Shown piece by piece: positions 43,876-57,000 of a DNA stretch of 64,000 nt (the stretch's first letter is position 1; each line of letters starts with the position of its first letter). Source of the stretch: Helianthus annuus (lineage: Eukaryota > Streptophyta > Magnoliopsida > Asterales > Asteraceae); the NCBI RefSeq assembly GCF_002127325.2, contig NC_035438.2, forward strand, positions 145,586,708-145,650,707. Reading direction: 5' to 3'. Made by a program: the position numbers and the translations under genes. The notes beneath the pieces were generated by a model. That model worked only from the letters and a program-made list of their open reading frames with translations. It did not search any database and was not told the origin of the DNA.

Positions 43876-46728
43876 TGTCACACCCCAACCGATGGCGGAA
43901 TCATCGGGGCGCGGCACTGAGCGAAACAGATTGTCCAGAAGTTTCCATAACAATTATCATTACCAATTAATTTAAATTAACATGTCCCATACCATGCCTC
44001 AAAAGGTAAACAAATTATTACAGACAAAATCCAGGAAAATAGTTCTATTCCGACAACTCAGATTTTACAAAATTGCCCAATTGTTTATCTGCTTCTAGAG
44101 ACTCTTGTTTTCAGATCTACAGACAACTATTTGTTGGGCTCTAGAAGCTTATTCTAGCCTCGCTTTCCTAGCAGATAAGCATCCTAATTACCTATCACAT
44201 ACGTTAAAATAAAAGTCAATACACATAGTGTAAAGGTGAGCATACAAGTTTGATAGTAGCATATAGAGTTCGAAATAGTTTACGCATAACCAACACATAC
44301 ACAGAGGAAAACGAAGCATGTTAATTATCGACACGGATCTATCGATACCAATGACTGCGGGTTGACTGCCCAAGGCAGTTCGCAATACATGATCACCACT
44401 GTAATCCATGCAGGTAATTGTCCTTAACAACCCCCGCATGAGCGGGTGCTGAGTCCAAACTATAGTACTATCGTCGTTAAGGTAGGTAGACAGCATTCCA
44501 TGTGTAAACATAACAAACAAACATTCATTAAGTCACGTATAACATGCGGTAACGGTTAGCGTTTAAAATGTTGTGTAGTGTGTTCGATGTGATTTCGTAT
44601 AAGTAACGTATGTAACACCCAAAAGTGCTTAAAGCAAAAAGGGATCGAGTATAGTCAAAGCGGTTGATGGATTGAAGGGAGCGCTTGAGAGTAAAGTTAG
44701 CCTGAATAGTTCGATAGTATAACGATAAGTAACGCGTAAAACGGAAATAGGTGTCGATGGGTCGGACAGCTGGTCGATCGGACAGCAATCCGATTGGACG
44801 GCTGACCGTGCGGTTGACAGTCCGTTCGGACAGTTGTCCGGTCGGACGGAGGTCCGATCGGATGGCTGTTCGAGTGGATTGTTTCTTCCTTTGAGTAGGA
44901 TGTGTTTGTGTATGATGATTGACTTTTGAGGTTTTCGTTGTAGCATTTGAAAACACTGAAGTATCTTTACCTTTCAGGTCGGTCGGTCGGATGGTCATTC
45001 GATCGGCCGGCCACCCGATCAGTTGGTACTTCAGTGAAGAACATATCCTCAGCAAGAGGTCACTCAATCGGACAGTAGTTCGATCGGGTGGCATTTCCTC
45101 GTGCATTGAACATGTTGAAAAATCGATTAAGTATTTAAGGTCAAGTATCTCATGATCCGAAGAGTAATCCGATCGAACGGCAGTCCGATCGAACAGCAGT
45201 TCGTTCAATACTCAACTTCAAATAGGTTGATCAAGTGTGGGACCCATGTGCTAGCCGATCGGTTGGCCAGTCGTTCGGCTGTCTGTCCGTTCGGCTGACT
45301 GTCCGTTCGTGCCTTGTCCTGGTCGGCTTGTTCGTCTAACACTTGGTTGTTTTGGTTGTCTGTCGTTTTATCAAGGCGTTCTGATAGTGAGTTAAGCAAC
45401 AGAAACCTCGCCATTACTTGGTTCTCCTGATCGGGCAGGAATCACCCAAAATCTGGTCAGTTAACTTTTGTGACGGTGCTCCATATTTAACCCGAAATCG
45501 GTGAACCTTGTGGCTAGAATACAGATCTTGTGCCACACATCCACAAGAATGAGTAGTATGTCGACAAAGGCCCGATTCTATCGGTCTTGAGTGCGTTGAG
45601 TGTAAAAGAGTTGAAAGAAAGTAAGAAAACCATCTTTCAATCCTTTTCTTAGTGAAAATGTTCAGAACTGTGGTAGATCTTTGTTTATTTATGTGGAAAT
45701 CAGTTAGATTCAAGTTGTTCTTGAGAGATTGAGGCCAAAACATGAAGTTCTTGAAGAACACCATGATGACATCATTATAGAACACTCGAATCGTGATGAT
45801 TTCACGGTTAAAAGTTAAAATCCAAAAGATAGAAAGGTGTAGAAGTGCGTATAGATCATGAAAGTACAAGAATTAGGGCGAGAACTTACCGGAATTGAGA
45901 GAAATCTGAGAAAAGGTGAAGAAAGTGCGCTGGTCGGTCAGAGGGTTTCCAAAAGTGGAAATGATGACAATGACAGGGGTATTTATAGGCTTCCAAATGA
46001 GGAAAGTGCTGGCCGATCGGCTAGGTAGCTCGATCGGACAGCCTGTCCAATCGGACAGTAGTCCGATCGGCCGGCTGGTCGATCGGCTGGTAGCCTGATC
46101 GGTCAGTTGCCTGATTCGAGTGTTCGGTGCGACGATTTCTGATATTTCGATTCTGATTGCGAGTGGTGCGAATGCAATAGAGTTTTCTTTTCAATTTACT
46201 TTTAATCCCAACTACTCATATCGCGCGCTGTCTCTTCTCCACTAATTATCATACTATATCTACATACAATCATCCTTGATTCGTATTCGTTTTGCGATTG
46301 TGATTCGTTTTGCGATTGAGTTCGATTGCGATTTGATCGATTACCACACATAACATAAATAAGCATGCACAAGTAACACATAAGGCACACACACACGTAT
46401 ATTAACCACCAAAATGCGTATTTCGAGTTGCGAGCGCGATGTTGATTAGATTAGTTCGATTAGCGTTAAATTGACTTTATCGCATTGTTACTTCCTACTA
46501 TTCATAGTCGTAAAGCGATTCGTATGGATAAATATTCGATCACTGCGATTTTAGCTAATTACTCCACATAATACAACTAACGTAAAAAAAACTGAAATTA
46601 GGCTCTATACAGTCAAAGAAGTCAAAACAGTGTTTGATCCAGGAGAGACAGATTGCAATTAGAAATCTTTTCTCCCTTTGACTTCAATCTTGACTTTGAC
46701 TTTGACTTTCGAAACACGGGGTGTTACA
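43876..46728 (-). repeat. Gypsy 5' LTR, full length (2853 bp)
   Basis: The minus strand runs from TGTAACACCCCGTG (46728) to GGTTGGGGTGTGACA (43876). It holds the GATCGGAC palindrome field (44760-45310 and 46005-46110). Long open frames here are low-complexity by-products of the repeats. Confidence 0.85.
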
Positions 46729-47056
46729 CCACCCTTTCCCCTCCTCTTCTCCCACACACTATAAATAGGGGCTGTCACATAAGTCTTTCACTGATGTGAC
46801 AGTTCCACTCGACTCAGACGCACAAGCACGCTATTTCTTCATTTTCTAATCAATTTCGGTGCGTTTCAAGCTAGATCTTTGTACTTTCTTACTCTACACA
46901 TCATTCTCCACGCGATTCTCGCTTGAAATCACACTTTTCACCATGAAATCTCTCAGATCTGAGTTCTTGAGGGTGATGTCATCATGGTTGTTTGTACAAA
47001 CTGCCATGTGATGTCATTCTAAGCAAGATTTAGCTCGGATCTAAGGTATTTCATAG
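46729..47056 (+). other. Promoter-like LTR remnant
   Basis: A TATAAATAGGGG (46760-46771) and leader-like sequence with GATGTCATCATGGTTG resemble the U5/leader style of the neighbouring gypsy LTRs. It continues after the young insertion at 58944-59091. Confidence 0.45.
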
Positions 47057-47061
47057 GTTTT

Positions 47062-47847
47062 TGTTGGGATTGAACCCTAACAGAGGAACAGATAATGTAA
47101 AGCCAAAACCGGATCCCATCAGTGGACTCCTAATAAGCAGCAGTTTACTCTAATCTCTCCCCTTGACAGTGGTTATCTAACAGCTGATAAATGTTAAGTG
47201 CTGCTCAACTACAACAACTGATAAACCAAACTCTGATGATTACCTAACAACTGCTGAAGACAAACTCTGTTGCTCTATCTACTGCTGTTTCCTAAGTGCT
47301 GCTGAAGTTTCAAGCACTGCCCTCTCAAAGACTGATCACCTTTGAAGGAAGCACTGAAGACTCAACATCTGTGCTAAGGCTACAACAGTGGAACGTGAAG
47401 CAGTAGTTTTCCTTATGTTTTGTATGTTAGTGAATATCAGATGTTACATAACAGTAGTTTGTATAGGACAGTATTTGTAGTTTGTTAGGTCGTTAGATAT
47501 CACTATCATGGTGACGTCAGCTGAAGTATATCAGTAGTTTGGTTTGCCTATAAGTATGACAGTACTCTGTACTGTTACACTTGATCGGTTTGAGTGAGTT
47601 CTTCTCCTCAATTCATCCTTTCATCTTGTGCAACCAACTCTGGTGTATCAGGCTGAGGGGGAGTTTAGATTGTAAGCTTTTACTGTAATCTTTTGCTTTT
47701 ATGTAAATCATTTGAATCAATGAAAAGCAATTGTTTATCAATCTATACTTTCCTTTGTTTGTGTTTACAAAGTTTGCTACCCATTTCCGCTGCACTTATT
47801 CGTTTTATGCAAACAAACACAAATCATGACAGCCTTAGATCCTAACA
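47062..47847 (+). repeat. 5' LTR of the large element
   Basis: TGTTGGGATTG to CCTAACA, 786 bp. A possible TATA, CTATAAGTA, lies near 47549. Confidence 0.95.
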
Positions 47848-47849
47848 AT

Positions 47850-47861
47850 TGGTATCAGAGC
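47850..47861 (+). other. Primer binding site of the large element
   Basis: TGGTATCAGAGC two bases after the LTR. Confidence 0.9.
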
Positions 47862-48389
47862 TTGGACAATCAAATTCGATCTAACAATCAATTTGACATA
47901 ACAGTTCAGCTCAAAATTCATTGTTACTAAGGTTGGTTGCATTCAGTTGAAAAACAGAGTAATGAGCAAATCATGATCAAAATGGTTATTCAAAAACTCT
48001 GTAAATCAACCAAGATGTCATATGACACACAAATCTCACACAACAAATGTTTTCATACATATGTCACTTATAGTTTTCAGATTTGCAAAATATCTGATAA
48101 ATTATGAGATCGTTAAATGTTTCAAAATGAATTACAATTGTTGTTTCGATATTTGTGATGTTTTTTAATCTATATACTATATATAAGCATCTCCATTGTC
48201 TACAAATGTAATTTACTATCATATTTTTAAGATGGCATACCAAAAGCTAGAAGAAATTCGTATAATTTTACACTTTTCTTCCTTTTTTGCCCCTGCTCAC
48301 ACACACACACAAAATCATTTCCTTGCCTGCCCTAAAAAAAACCCAATAGAACAGACGTCCTCGTAATCAAACCCCCTCTAATTATATTG

Positions 48390-49966
48390 CATTATTGCCA
48401 CATTCAATAAGGAATTCCAAAGATCTTCCTCATTATTTTTCTCCTCAAAACGTCAGTCAAGTGCCAATTCCATCCCACCCCTGTTAAGTTGTGTTCCAGC
48501 CTCTTGAGTTTTCATTTTCCTTTCATGCTCCCTAGATACTAAACTCGATCTAGGTTGTTTTGTTTGTTGCAGGAGGCAAGGTTAAGCAGGTGAACGACCA
48601 GGTCTCGGTGGTCTGCAAGGGAGTGTGATGAGTGGTCTGCAAGGGAGGTGATGATGGTGGTTGTTCTGCTTCCTTAATTCAAAATACACAATAAAGACAA
48701 GATTCTATTCTTTTATTGTAAGTTTAATATTCCCCTTTCAATTGAGGCCTGGTTTAATCCAATTGAAACCAATGGTCAACCCATTATTTGGGGATTTTTA
48801 TCATGTTAGGGTTCGCCATCGTTTGGGGAATTTTAGGATCATCGTCAGTCGTTTAGGGTTCGAGAATCAAAACCCCTAAATGTTAGAAATTATTCGTTCA
48901 GGGTTATAATCGTGCCTTCAAAGACGCTCTCAATTGGGCTTCAACAATGAATATCTCTATTGGCTCAGTTCAGCTAACTCAAGCAACATCGCCTAAAAGG
49001 AGGATTTATTTAGAGAATTTAGTAAACTTCAACTTTGGAGGTGGCAATAATGCAATGGCTTAGTGGTCAGTTTAATTTTCCGATGTTCAAGTGTGATTAA
49101 GTTTTTTGTTTCCGTTTATTGTATTGTTTAATAGTGCGACTTTCTGTTTGTACACGGCTTTTGTGTTATGAGAACTATACTAAATTGGTGAAATTATGTG
49201 TTAATGGAAGTCTCTAATGTCGGCTATGTTGTAGATACTTAGCAGTAGGATCTGGCGAGCAGAGGTGGCGTTGATGTTGGATGGAATACTAAGCGAAGAC
49301 TGGTGGGGTTTATCAATCGGAGTAAAGTGATAATTCGGAAGAGGTTTTTTCATCTTCTTTGTAAATTCTCATATGAAGGTATGATGTTTCTGGCTTCTTT
49401 ATCTTCTCATTAGATTTGATTTGATCTATTTGTCTTCTCATCAATTCTGTATATATATATGGTCTTTAACTTTTTTATGGTTAATGTAGCTGGCATAGTC
49501 CTAAGTGAAATATATGAGGTAAGTATAAACGATTAAACTAAACTGAAAATGGAAAAAAGAGGTTGGTTACTCTTTACAGTTTGCTGCAATTTTCTACCTT
49601 AGTGATCAGATTATCTCTCTTTTAAACATTCTTCTAAAGGTAAGATTTTGACGGTACGGTTGTTGTTCTAATATATTTGAGTGACCTGTGATGTATAGTT
49701 CCGCTTCTCTTGGAAACCCTCTACGAGGAAGAAATGAAGAGTGTAGAAGGCCAAAGTTTGAACTATGTTTACTACAATAATTGGAGGGGAACCACGCCTG
49801 CTAGCTCCAGCTTCCCATGCACAAGAACTCCCCAAGGTGTACAATTTGAGATATATTAACCGTTACAATGACATGATTCTGCGGAGCAAAGACTATCTCC
49901 TCAAACTATTTCAGTTTATAATGTATAAATGCTTTTACGCTTAAACTTGTGTTTGGTTGAATGTAG
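48390..49966 (+). other. Helitron body, unidentified gene-like pieces
   Basis: No intact ORF. A stretch at 49690-49905 has coding-like composition (an LPKVYNLRYINRYNDMI reading) that I cannot place. An AC microsatellite lies at 48298-48312. Confidence 0.35.
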
Positions 49967-50075
49967 TCGAATAATATGGCATGGTGACTTAAATTACCGG
50001 ATTGCCCTCTTTTACCGGTCTGCAAAGGATCTTGTTGAGGTGCGCAACTGGAGGGCTTTATTGGCAAATGACCAG
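49967..50075 (+). pseudogene. Captured exon of inositol polyphosphate 5-phosphatase
   Basis: Between an acceptor (AATGTAG|) and a donor (|GTAAGC), 109 bases encode RIIWHGDLNYRIALFY followed by RNWRALLANDQ. WxGDLNYR is a signature of the inositol 5-phosphatase catalytic domain, and the following words match plant type I enzymes. Flanking exons are absent or unrecognisable, so this is cargo and not a gene. Confidence 0.85.
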
Positions 50076-50629
50076 GTAAGCATTTTTAATGATACTTTGG
50101 TAATGGTTATGTTTTTCAATCTTTTACAACATTTTCTTGAAATTGTTAGTTTATATGTTTACAGCTTCGGTGTTAAAACCTATTCTTTTTTATAGGCGTG
50201 AATCTTTCTTGTTAAAAACATCATATTGTGGGTAAAATTTGAATCTTTTTTTATCTATATGGTTTGCAGCTTAGATTTGTGTATCAGTTATTGCAATTGC
50301 TGGTGGTGGCTTCTGTTTAGTGGTTTTGGATCTTTACCATACAGGTATGCCTCTTTTTGTTTATATTTGAACTGATTCTTTAGACCTAGGATAATCAAAC
50401 TAGAAGTTAGTCGTATCAAATTTAAATCTTTAATCAACTGGTTGGTGATTCTTGAAGTGATCTAAAGAACCTTTTAGTGGGTACCCCTTTGCTCTGTAGA
50501 TCTTTCTTTCAACATGATTCAAGAATAGCCAAAATGAGCCACCTATTGACTCGGCATGTATTATTATCATAGTTTTATTTGCCACATTAACTCTTTATAA
50601 GAAAATAAATAAAAGGTTGGGCAAAAGTG

Positions 50630-50830
50630 TCCTGTGTGGACCTGTTTGGACCATAGTCACATGGATCGTGGTTCGCTCCGGTTCGCGGAACGAAAACTGG
50701 TACGTGGTTCGTGAAATTTTAAAATTCGGTACGAGGGGGTAGGTTCATTCGGAACGCCAATTTGGTACGCAGTACGGCGTACCATATAGTTTGGTACGTC
50801 GTATTGTATATAAAACAATTATTACAATAT
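50630..50830. other. Inserted repeat fragment in Helitron
   Basis: Repeated GGTACG words (GTACGTGGTTCG, GGTACGCAGTACGGCGTACC) suggest a MITE remnant; borders not resolved. Confidence 0.4.
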
Positions 50831-51148
50831 AGTTTATAAAAAAATCCAATCTGAAAAACAAATTTGATAATCATATCCAATATTCAAAAGCATTTCATAA
50901 CCATAATCATAATTCTAAATAGTAATATCAATTACAAATATATCTCCTACATTATTATAGGTCGGCAATTAGACTCTGGACCTCCCATACATTCTACTTG
51001 CTAAAAGTCACCACAGTTCTTTTTTACTTGCTCCATATATATAAAACATAACCTGAATAGTTATAAGTAAATTGATTGGCATTGCACAAAGTGTTATGTT
51101 TACATGATAAGAATCTCATTAATGACATATTTTGTTTAAACTGTTAAG

Positions 51149-51247
51149 ATTGCTCAGACGAGTAGATTGCATGCTGATGAGGAGGTGAAATTCTATGATA
51201 AAACTGTTAAAGAGCTTCAGTTTACTGTGAATGCCCTTGAGAACCAG
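51149..51247 (+). pseudogene. Captured coiled-coil exon, possibly from a KIN-12-type kinesin
   Basis: 33 codons in phase between TTAAG| and |GTGAGC include HADEEVKFYDKTVKELQ and NALENQ. The pattern EEVK...VKELQ.TVN.LENQV resembles the coiled coil of phragmoplast kinesins (POK/KIN-12) as I remember it. It is a short heptad-rich stretch, so the family call is tentative; the exon itself is convincing. Confidence 0.5.
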
Positions 51248-52329
51248 GTGAGCAAAAAAGCAGTTAATCTGTCCCATGAATGTTTTAATATATCTTTTGG
51301 GAAACTTTACAACTTACATAACCTCTTCGTTTGGTGTCATGATGATATATAGTCCATTTGAAAAGGGTATTTAAAATTGAGTCATATTTATTGTGTTTTA
51401 GGGTTGACACGGTCAAAGGAGAGGAGTTTGATTAAACTTGGGGTAGATGGTTGTAACCCACTCCCCTATTTGAAATATAATCTAATGCAGGGAACCAGGG
51501 ACATAAGGTTTGGATATGGGACAAGGTGAGACTTACGATGGAGACGAGGAGGATGGGCTCAATGAGAGAGTTGGACCAAGTACATGTGGGTCCGAGGTGT
51601 CGAGCGAGACCTTAGGTCCATATCTCTAGATAAAATTGAAGTTGTAGAATTGTCTTAAGTGCTCTAATAACTGATGTAAAACTTCCTTTTTTTATATATC
51701 TATTTAGTAATTTTTTGGTTCTTTCTCTAAATCTTTGTGGAGGTTCCAGCAGCTCTGTTATATATTTTAGATGTTTTGCCAATAAAAATAGATTGTCAAT
51801 GAGCTTCTTAGCGTAGCCTCTTAGTATTTTTGTTTATATTGTTCATTTAACTATAAGTTTCGTATAAGTTATTATGACTCAATTTATGTTACATTATTAT
51901 ATGTGATTTAGTTAACATGTAGATATACATTGAGACAAATGAAAATAAAGATCCCCATCTAAAGGTGAATAGGTTGTTTTTAATGATAAATGATTTCATA
52001 TAGTCAGAATTACTAAATGTATGTGATCGCAATTTTTATACTAGGATTCGGACCTAAGGTGGATAGTGTATTTTTGGTTACAAATAGGTTGTTGATTCCC
52101 GGACGCCATGACATTAGTCCATGATGTCGGCAAACCGCATTTCTTTCTCAAAATGTCATGTAACTCACATTGGCTTGAAATTTGTGCTTAAAATTACCGT
52201 TAAAATTACCCTGCCACGAAGAGTAGGTGCTTATACACACACATTACTTATATAATTATCATCTAAAGTTTAAATTTTGAACAAACCTCGTATTGTCGAT
52301 TCCGCTGCAACGCGCGGGTTCCCCACTAG

Positions 52330-53870
52330 TAAACACTAAAGTATGTACCTCAGATCAGCAAAACATGTGTTCATCTAAAACACTTGCATACTGCTGATAT
52401 CGAAAAGAGGGAGAAAAACTTTAGTCAAAATCTCTCATGTGTTCAAAGGCATGTTGAGTGCCTACAAAAGGACCAAATCAACCTTGTCTAACACATATTG
52501 AGAAAAATAAAATGTCAAAACAGTCCTAATCATATGTAATGTGAGATCTGAACTAAAACATGCTCAACCATGGTCAGATTTCTTAAAACATTGCTTCAAA
52601 GTGATTATGGACAAGGTATGTTCAAAATAAAATCTCCCAGTGAGTATTTCTAAACATATGAATAATAGGGGTAAAAAGGGAAAAGGGAAATAAAAATCTC
52701 AAAGTGTGGCTATCTCAAAACTTTTGAAATCAAAAGAAAAGAGTATTAGCATAAAACACTTGTGAGGTTAGAATTAGATCTTCAGTGGTCATCATGCAAC
52801 TGTGTGCATTCATCAATACAGAAATTGTACTGGTAACAATGACATTTCCAGTGATTGTGCTCAAAAGAAATTTACAATCAATTGACAAGAAAATGACCCA
52901 AATAATGGTCAGAATAACTTGAGAATAATTTGATCTCTTACTTGAAAAAACTGTCAGATCCTTTTGATTATATTCAAAACATCTTTTATTTTTTTAAAAA
53001 GGTGTTTTCCCTTTAATAAAACCAGATGCATTTTAAATTTCTATAAAATGTATTTTGAATTTTTACTCATTTTTTTAATAGTGAAAGTTCATCTCTGGTC
53101 AGGATGTAATCTCCTTATTTTTTATGTGAAATTACTATCCTTAAAACTGGTCAAAAGGAAATGACTCACACATCAAGGTCATGTTGAGCTCAAGTTTAGT
53201 TTGTCACAGATCAGAAATTGATTGTAAATTCATTTTTGAACTACTAAGACACTCATGTTCTAGTAATTAGACATAAAATGAGTTGTTCTAAGTAGAGTAA
53301 GACTTCATCATCTGGGATGCTAAACCACTGTCTGAAAAATAGACAGATGGCAAAACCTTGAACATATTTCTGAAAATGACTGCTGACAACTTAATCTTGA
53401 TATGATACATCTAAAATGTATCCTGTTAAGAATAGCATTTCTGTAAACAACAGATGATAGATAAGATATTGTGTTTTCACAAAGACAAAAATCAATATCT
53501 ACATCTAAACCAACAGATGCTAAAATTATTTGTCAAATGTCAAAACACTGATGCACAAGCAGTTGCTAAAAATGATTTCTATCCACTGCTGTTCTTTAAA
53601 TGCTGTTGTGCCTTAACATCTGCTCTCTAAAGTCTGTCCACTGTTAAAGTGTCAACCTCTGTTCTTCAAAAACACTGATGTTTAAAATCATTGTTTCATC
53701 CACTGTTACAACCACTGCTTCATTTTATTACCGTTGTAACTACTGATGCTTGATTCATCAGTAGTTGTCAAAACAACTGTCTTCCATCATTTTCCATTTC
53801 ATCAGATGTTTGACACGTGGTCCGTTTTTAGCCTTCAGATCAAAATAACCGCTGCCACATCAGCAATCAC
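52330..53870. other. Leader region of the large element
   Basis: No ORF. It is rich in ACTGATG/CACTGCTG-like words, the composition of the LTRs, which supports its belonging to the same element. Confidence 0.5.
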
Positions 53871-53877
53871 TTTTTCC

Positions 53878-53885
53878 CTAAATAA
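53878..53885 (+). promoter_or_regulatory. Candidate internal TATA box for the auxiliary ORF
   Basis: TAAATAAA lies 119-126 bases before the ATG at 54004, with a leader of C/T-rich and AAC-rich sequence between. Internal promoters ahead of downstream ORFs are known in some LTR elements; here it is inferred from sequence only. Confidence 0.4.
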
Positions 53886-54003
53886 AACCCTGATTAAATC
53901 CAAACAGAGGATTACACTGTCGAATTGAATTCCAAACATTCTCTTCACAAAACAGTTTCCCTCTCATAACTCCAAAAATCTTCTTCGATATTCATCATAA
54001 AAA

Positions 54004-57000
54004 ATGACGAAGCCAAAATCGAAATCAAAAACAAAACCTTCATCATCTTCATCCAAAACAGCAGAAGCCACTGAAATGGCCGCTGAAACCATGGAGATAC
54101 GCTACAAAGCTCCACACAATTATGTGGGTATACTCACAAAACCCACCGATAACCACACATTCGATTCCATCCTTGACATCCTTTCTGCATCAAAGTACAA
54201 AACTTTGATAACAGCAGACGCTCATATTTACCTTGATACCCAGAGAGAGTTCTGGAAAAATGCCACCCTTGAAAAACAAGGAGACATCATCGCTGCCATC
54301 AACTCCTCGATACAAGGTAAGAAGTTAAAAATTTCTCCGAAATCCATCTCTGAAACCTTTAAACTCGATGATCTAAATGGAAAAACCTCTTTTACAAAAG
54401 ACGAGTTGGTAAAGGATTTCATGAACAGGGGTTATGCAGAACAACCAAAGGTAGATGCCCTACAAAAGGGTTACTTCCCTTCTGCACCCAGATTTTTATT
54501 CCACACACTGCTCATGTGTGTTTCAAATAAAACAACGTCCTTCAATGAGATACCAACAAAAATCCAATGCCTGGGGTATGCAATTTTAAACGACAAAAAC
54601 TTTAACTACTCCCAGGTAATATTTGAGGATTTGGTAAAGAATGTTGATAATAAGGTTTTTCTGCTCTTTCCGAGATTTCTAAGCTATTATTTTGAACAAA
54701 CATTTGTAGAGAAAGATGCAGAACTGCCCAAACAAGGTGTCTCATTTAAAATAAACTTTTTAACAAAAGAAACTTTTTCAAGAATGATGGCACCAATAAA
54801 ATTAAAAACAAAAGAGGCAGAGCAGGTTTTAGAAACTGCCACTGACCCTGTAGCAACCACTGCTGAGCCCACTGCTCCAGGTGATCAAAGTAGCACACCC
54901 ACTGCTTTGAAACCAACACCTGCCACCAAAAAGACCAAAAGAAAACCATCCAGAAAACCCACCAAAGGCAACTCTGGAAGATGAGATCCCAGAGTTAATG
55001 CCAGTGACAACACAAAAGTCACAAGAAACCACTGCTGCTACTTCCTCACAGCAGTTGGAAGAAAGATCTCAACCCCAGCCTAAAACTCCTCCTGCATCCT
55101 CACAAAAGGGTCTGGTTGTAAGCACAGGGACACCACATTATGAAGCTCTGTATCCACTCGGATCCATCTTCCACAGTCCTGATCCCAAGGACATGTCTCT
55201 TTCTACCTCCACACCCTCACCAATAATATTACCACAATCAATAATGCCCCTGTTGCATGCAGTTGATATGGCACTGACACAAACCAGTTCCTCTCAATCA
55301 CCTATTACTGAGAGTATACCTCCACAAGTGACTGGGTCTGATGTGCATACCTCTGCTATCCCAGCAACAGTTGAGGAGGTTACACCCCTTGAGTTACAAG
55401 TAACTCTTGGTGGTAGTTCAAGTGGAGCAGCAACTACAACTGATGGATCAACAGATCTTCAGTTGGACAGTTGTTTCATAACTAAGACTCCCTTGAAGGC
55501 AATTTCTTCCATGGCAACATCGGTAACCACCAGTGAGTTAAATATAACCACTGGTACCATCAAAGGTTTATCGATTGCCGAAGAAAGAAGTCCCCAGTAG
55601 CAAGAAAAAGGGGCATCAATGGATGATTTTTAGGATTCACTTCCTAAGTCAAACATTGATACAACCACTGCTGGTGGGGATTCAGATGATCCTGTTAATT
55701 CAGGTGATGATTCAAGATATAATGAATTGACGGCCAGAGTTGAAAACCTGGAATATTCAGTTGCAGAAATAAAAGATATGGTGCAGCAGCTGTTACAAGC
55801 TCAGATAGCCCAATCATCTGCTCCTCCTGCTCAAGCACCTGCTCCACAAGCATTTGCTGCAAATGAGCTATGGAATATCCTCCAACCACTGCTTGAACAA
55901 CAACAACAAATGGCTGCTAAAAAGCATGCTCTTCAAGTACAAATGTTGACCAACATGGTTGAATCTCGGTTCAAAGATACTCAAGCTGATATCAAGGCTA
56001 TAAAGGCCAGCATTCAACAGAATGCTCAAAGTGAGAAAGCTCCATCTGCCATTTTCTTCATGGATACACCCCTGGCAGATAATGCCAAAAGGGGGAGAAA
56101 AACAGGTTGAAAAAGAAAGGTATAGAAGATGGGATGCACATTGAACCTGAGAAACCCAAAACAGCTGATACACCAACAGTTACAAAAACTGCTGCAAGTA
56201 GCCAAACAGCTGCCATCTCATCAACACACACACCTCCAACACACACCACCTCATCACACACCATCACAACTACTGTTCCACCACCATCTGTGTCTACAAC
56301 ACAAAAATCATCATCAAAACCAAAAACCACCAAACCACCATCATCCAAAGCCACACCACCACTGCCTCCTGCCATAAAGCAGAAGACAGCAGATGTTACA
56401 ACATCTGCTGTAGTGACAACAGTGATTGAAGCACCAGTTGTTTCAACCACTGTTAGTCAATCACAATCCACTGTCATCCAATCTCAAACCACTGATCCAC
56501 CCAAAACATCATCAGCCTCTTCTTCAAAAAGGAGAAGGGTCTTCATTCCTGATGATGAGTCACCACCACCATCACCACCTTCAAATATCATTTCCCATTC
56601 TCCATCCCCTGCTCAAAAGCAGAAGACATCTGCTGACATATCAGCAGTTGTAATGACAACAGCAGTTGAGACACCAGTTGTTTCAACCACTGTTAGTCAG
56701 ACATCCACCACTGCCCAAATTCTTCCTATATCTCTTCCTATATCACAACCACAGCTCCTAAAAAGAAAAAGAAAGCCAATCACTGTTGATGAAGGTAGTC
56801 ATGATCCAGATGCTGCAAAGTATCCACTGGAACTGGAAGCCATCAAAGATGAGATGAGGCAGTTTTACACAGAAGCAGACCCATCAAAAAGAAAATTCTC
56901 CTCACTCATCGGCTATATAGCTCCAGAAGATATAAATGATTATCTCAAGATAAAGGCAAGGCAAGCTAAAGTTAAAGCCAAGGTTGACAGTGAGAAAGAA

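Larger units (their letters stand above)
40342..46728 (-). mobile_element. Minus-strand Ty3/gypsy-type element reduced to LTRs, with nested copia
   Basis: Two related LTRs (40342-42455 partial, 43876-46728 full) point to one element on the minus strand; a tRNA-Met primer site at 43861-43872 sits just inside the right LTR. All coding sequence is missing. Flanks CCGCC and CCACC may be a diverged 5-bp target duplication. A copia LTR and leader lie between the two. Confidence 0.8.
48179..52329 (+). mobile_element. Helitron with captured host exons, nested in the large element
   Basis: The 5' end A|TCTATATACTATATATAAG and the 3' end CCGCTGCAACGCGCGGGT, then CCCCACTAG|T, fit plant Helitrons in full, including insertion between A and T. 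The 4.15-kb body has intron-exon fragments of at least two host genes and no Rep/Hel coding, so it is non-autonomous. It entered the LTR element's leader region. Confidence 0.88.

Noticed and set aside
56058..56450. 130-codon minus-strand frame
   Set aside because: Antisense shadow of the Thr/Pro-rich linker of the auxiliary ORF.
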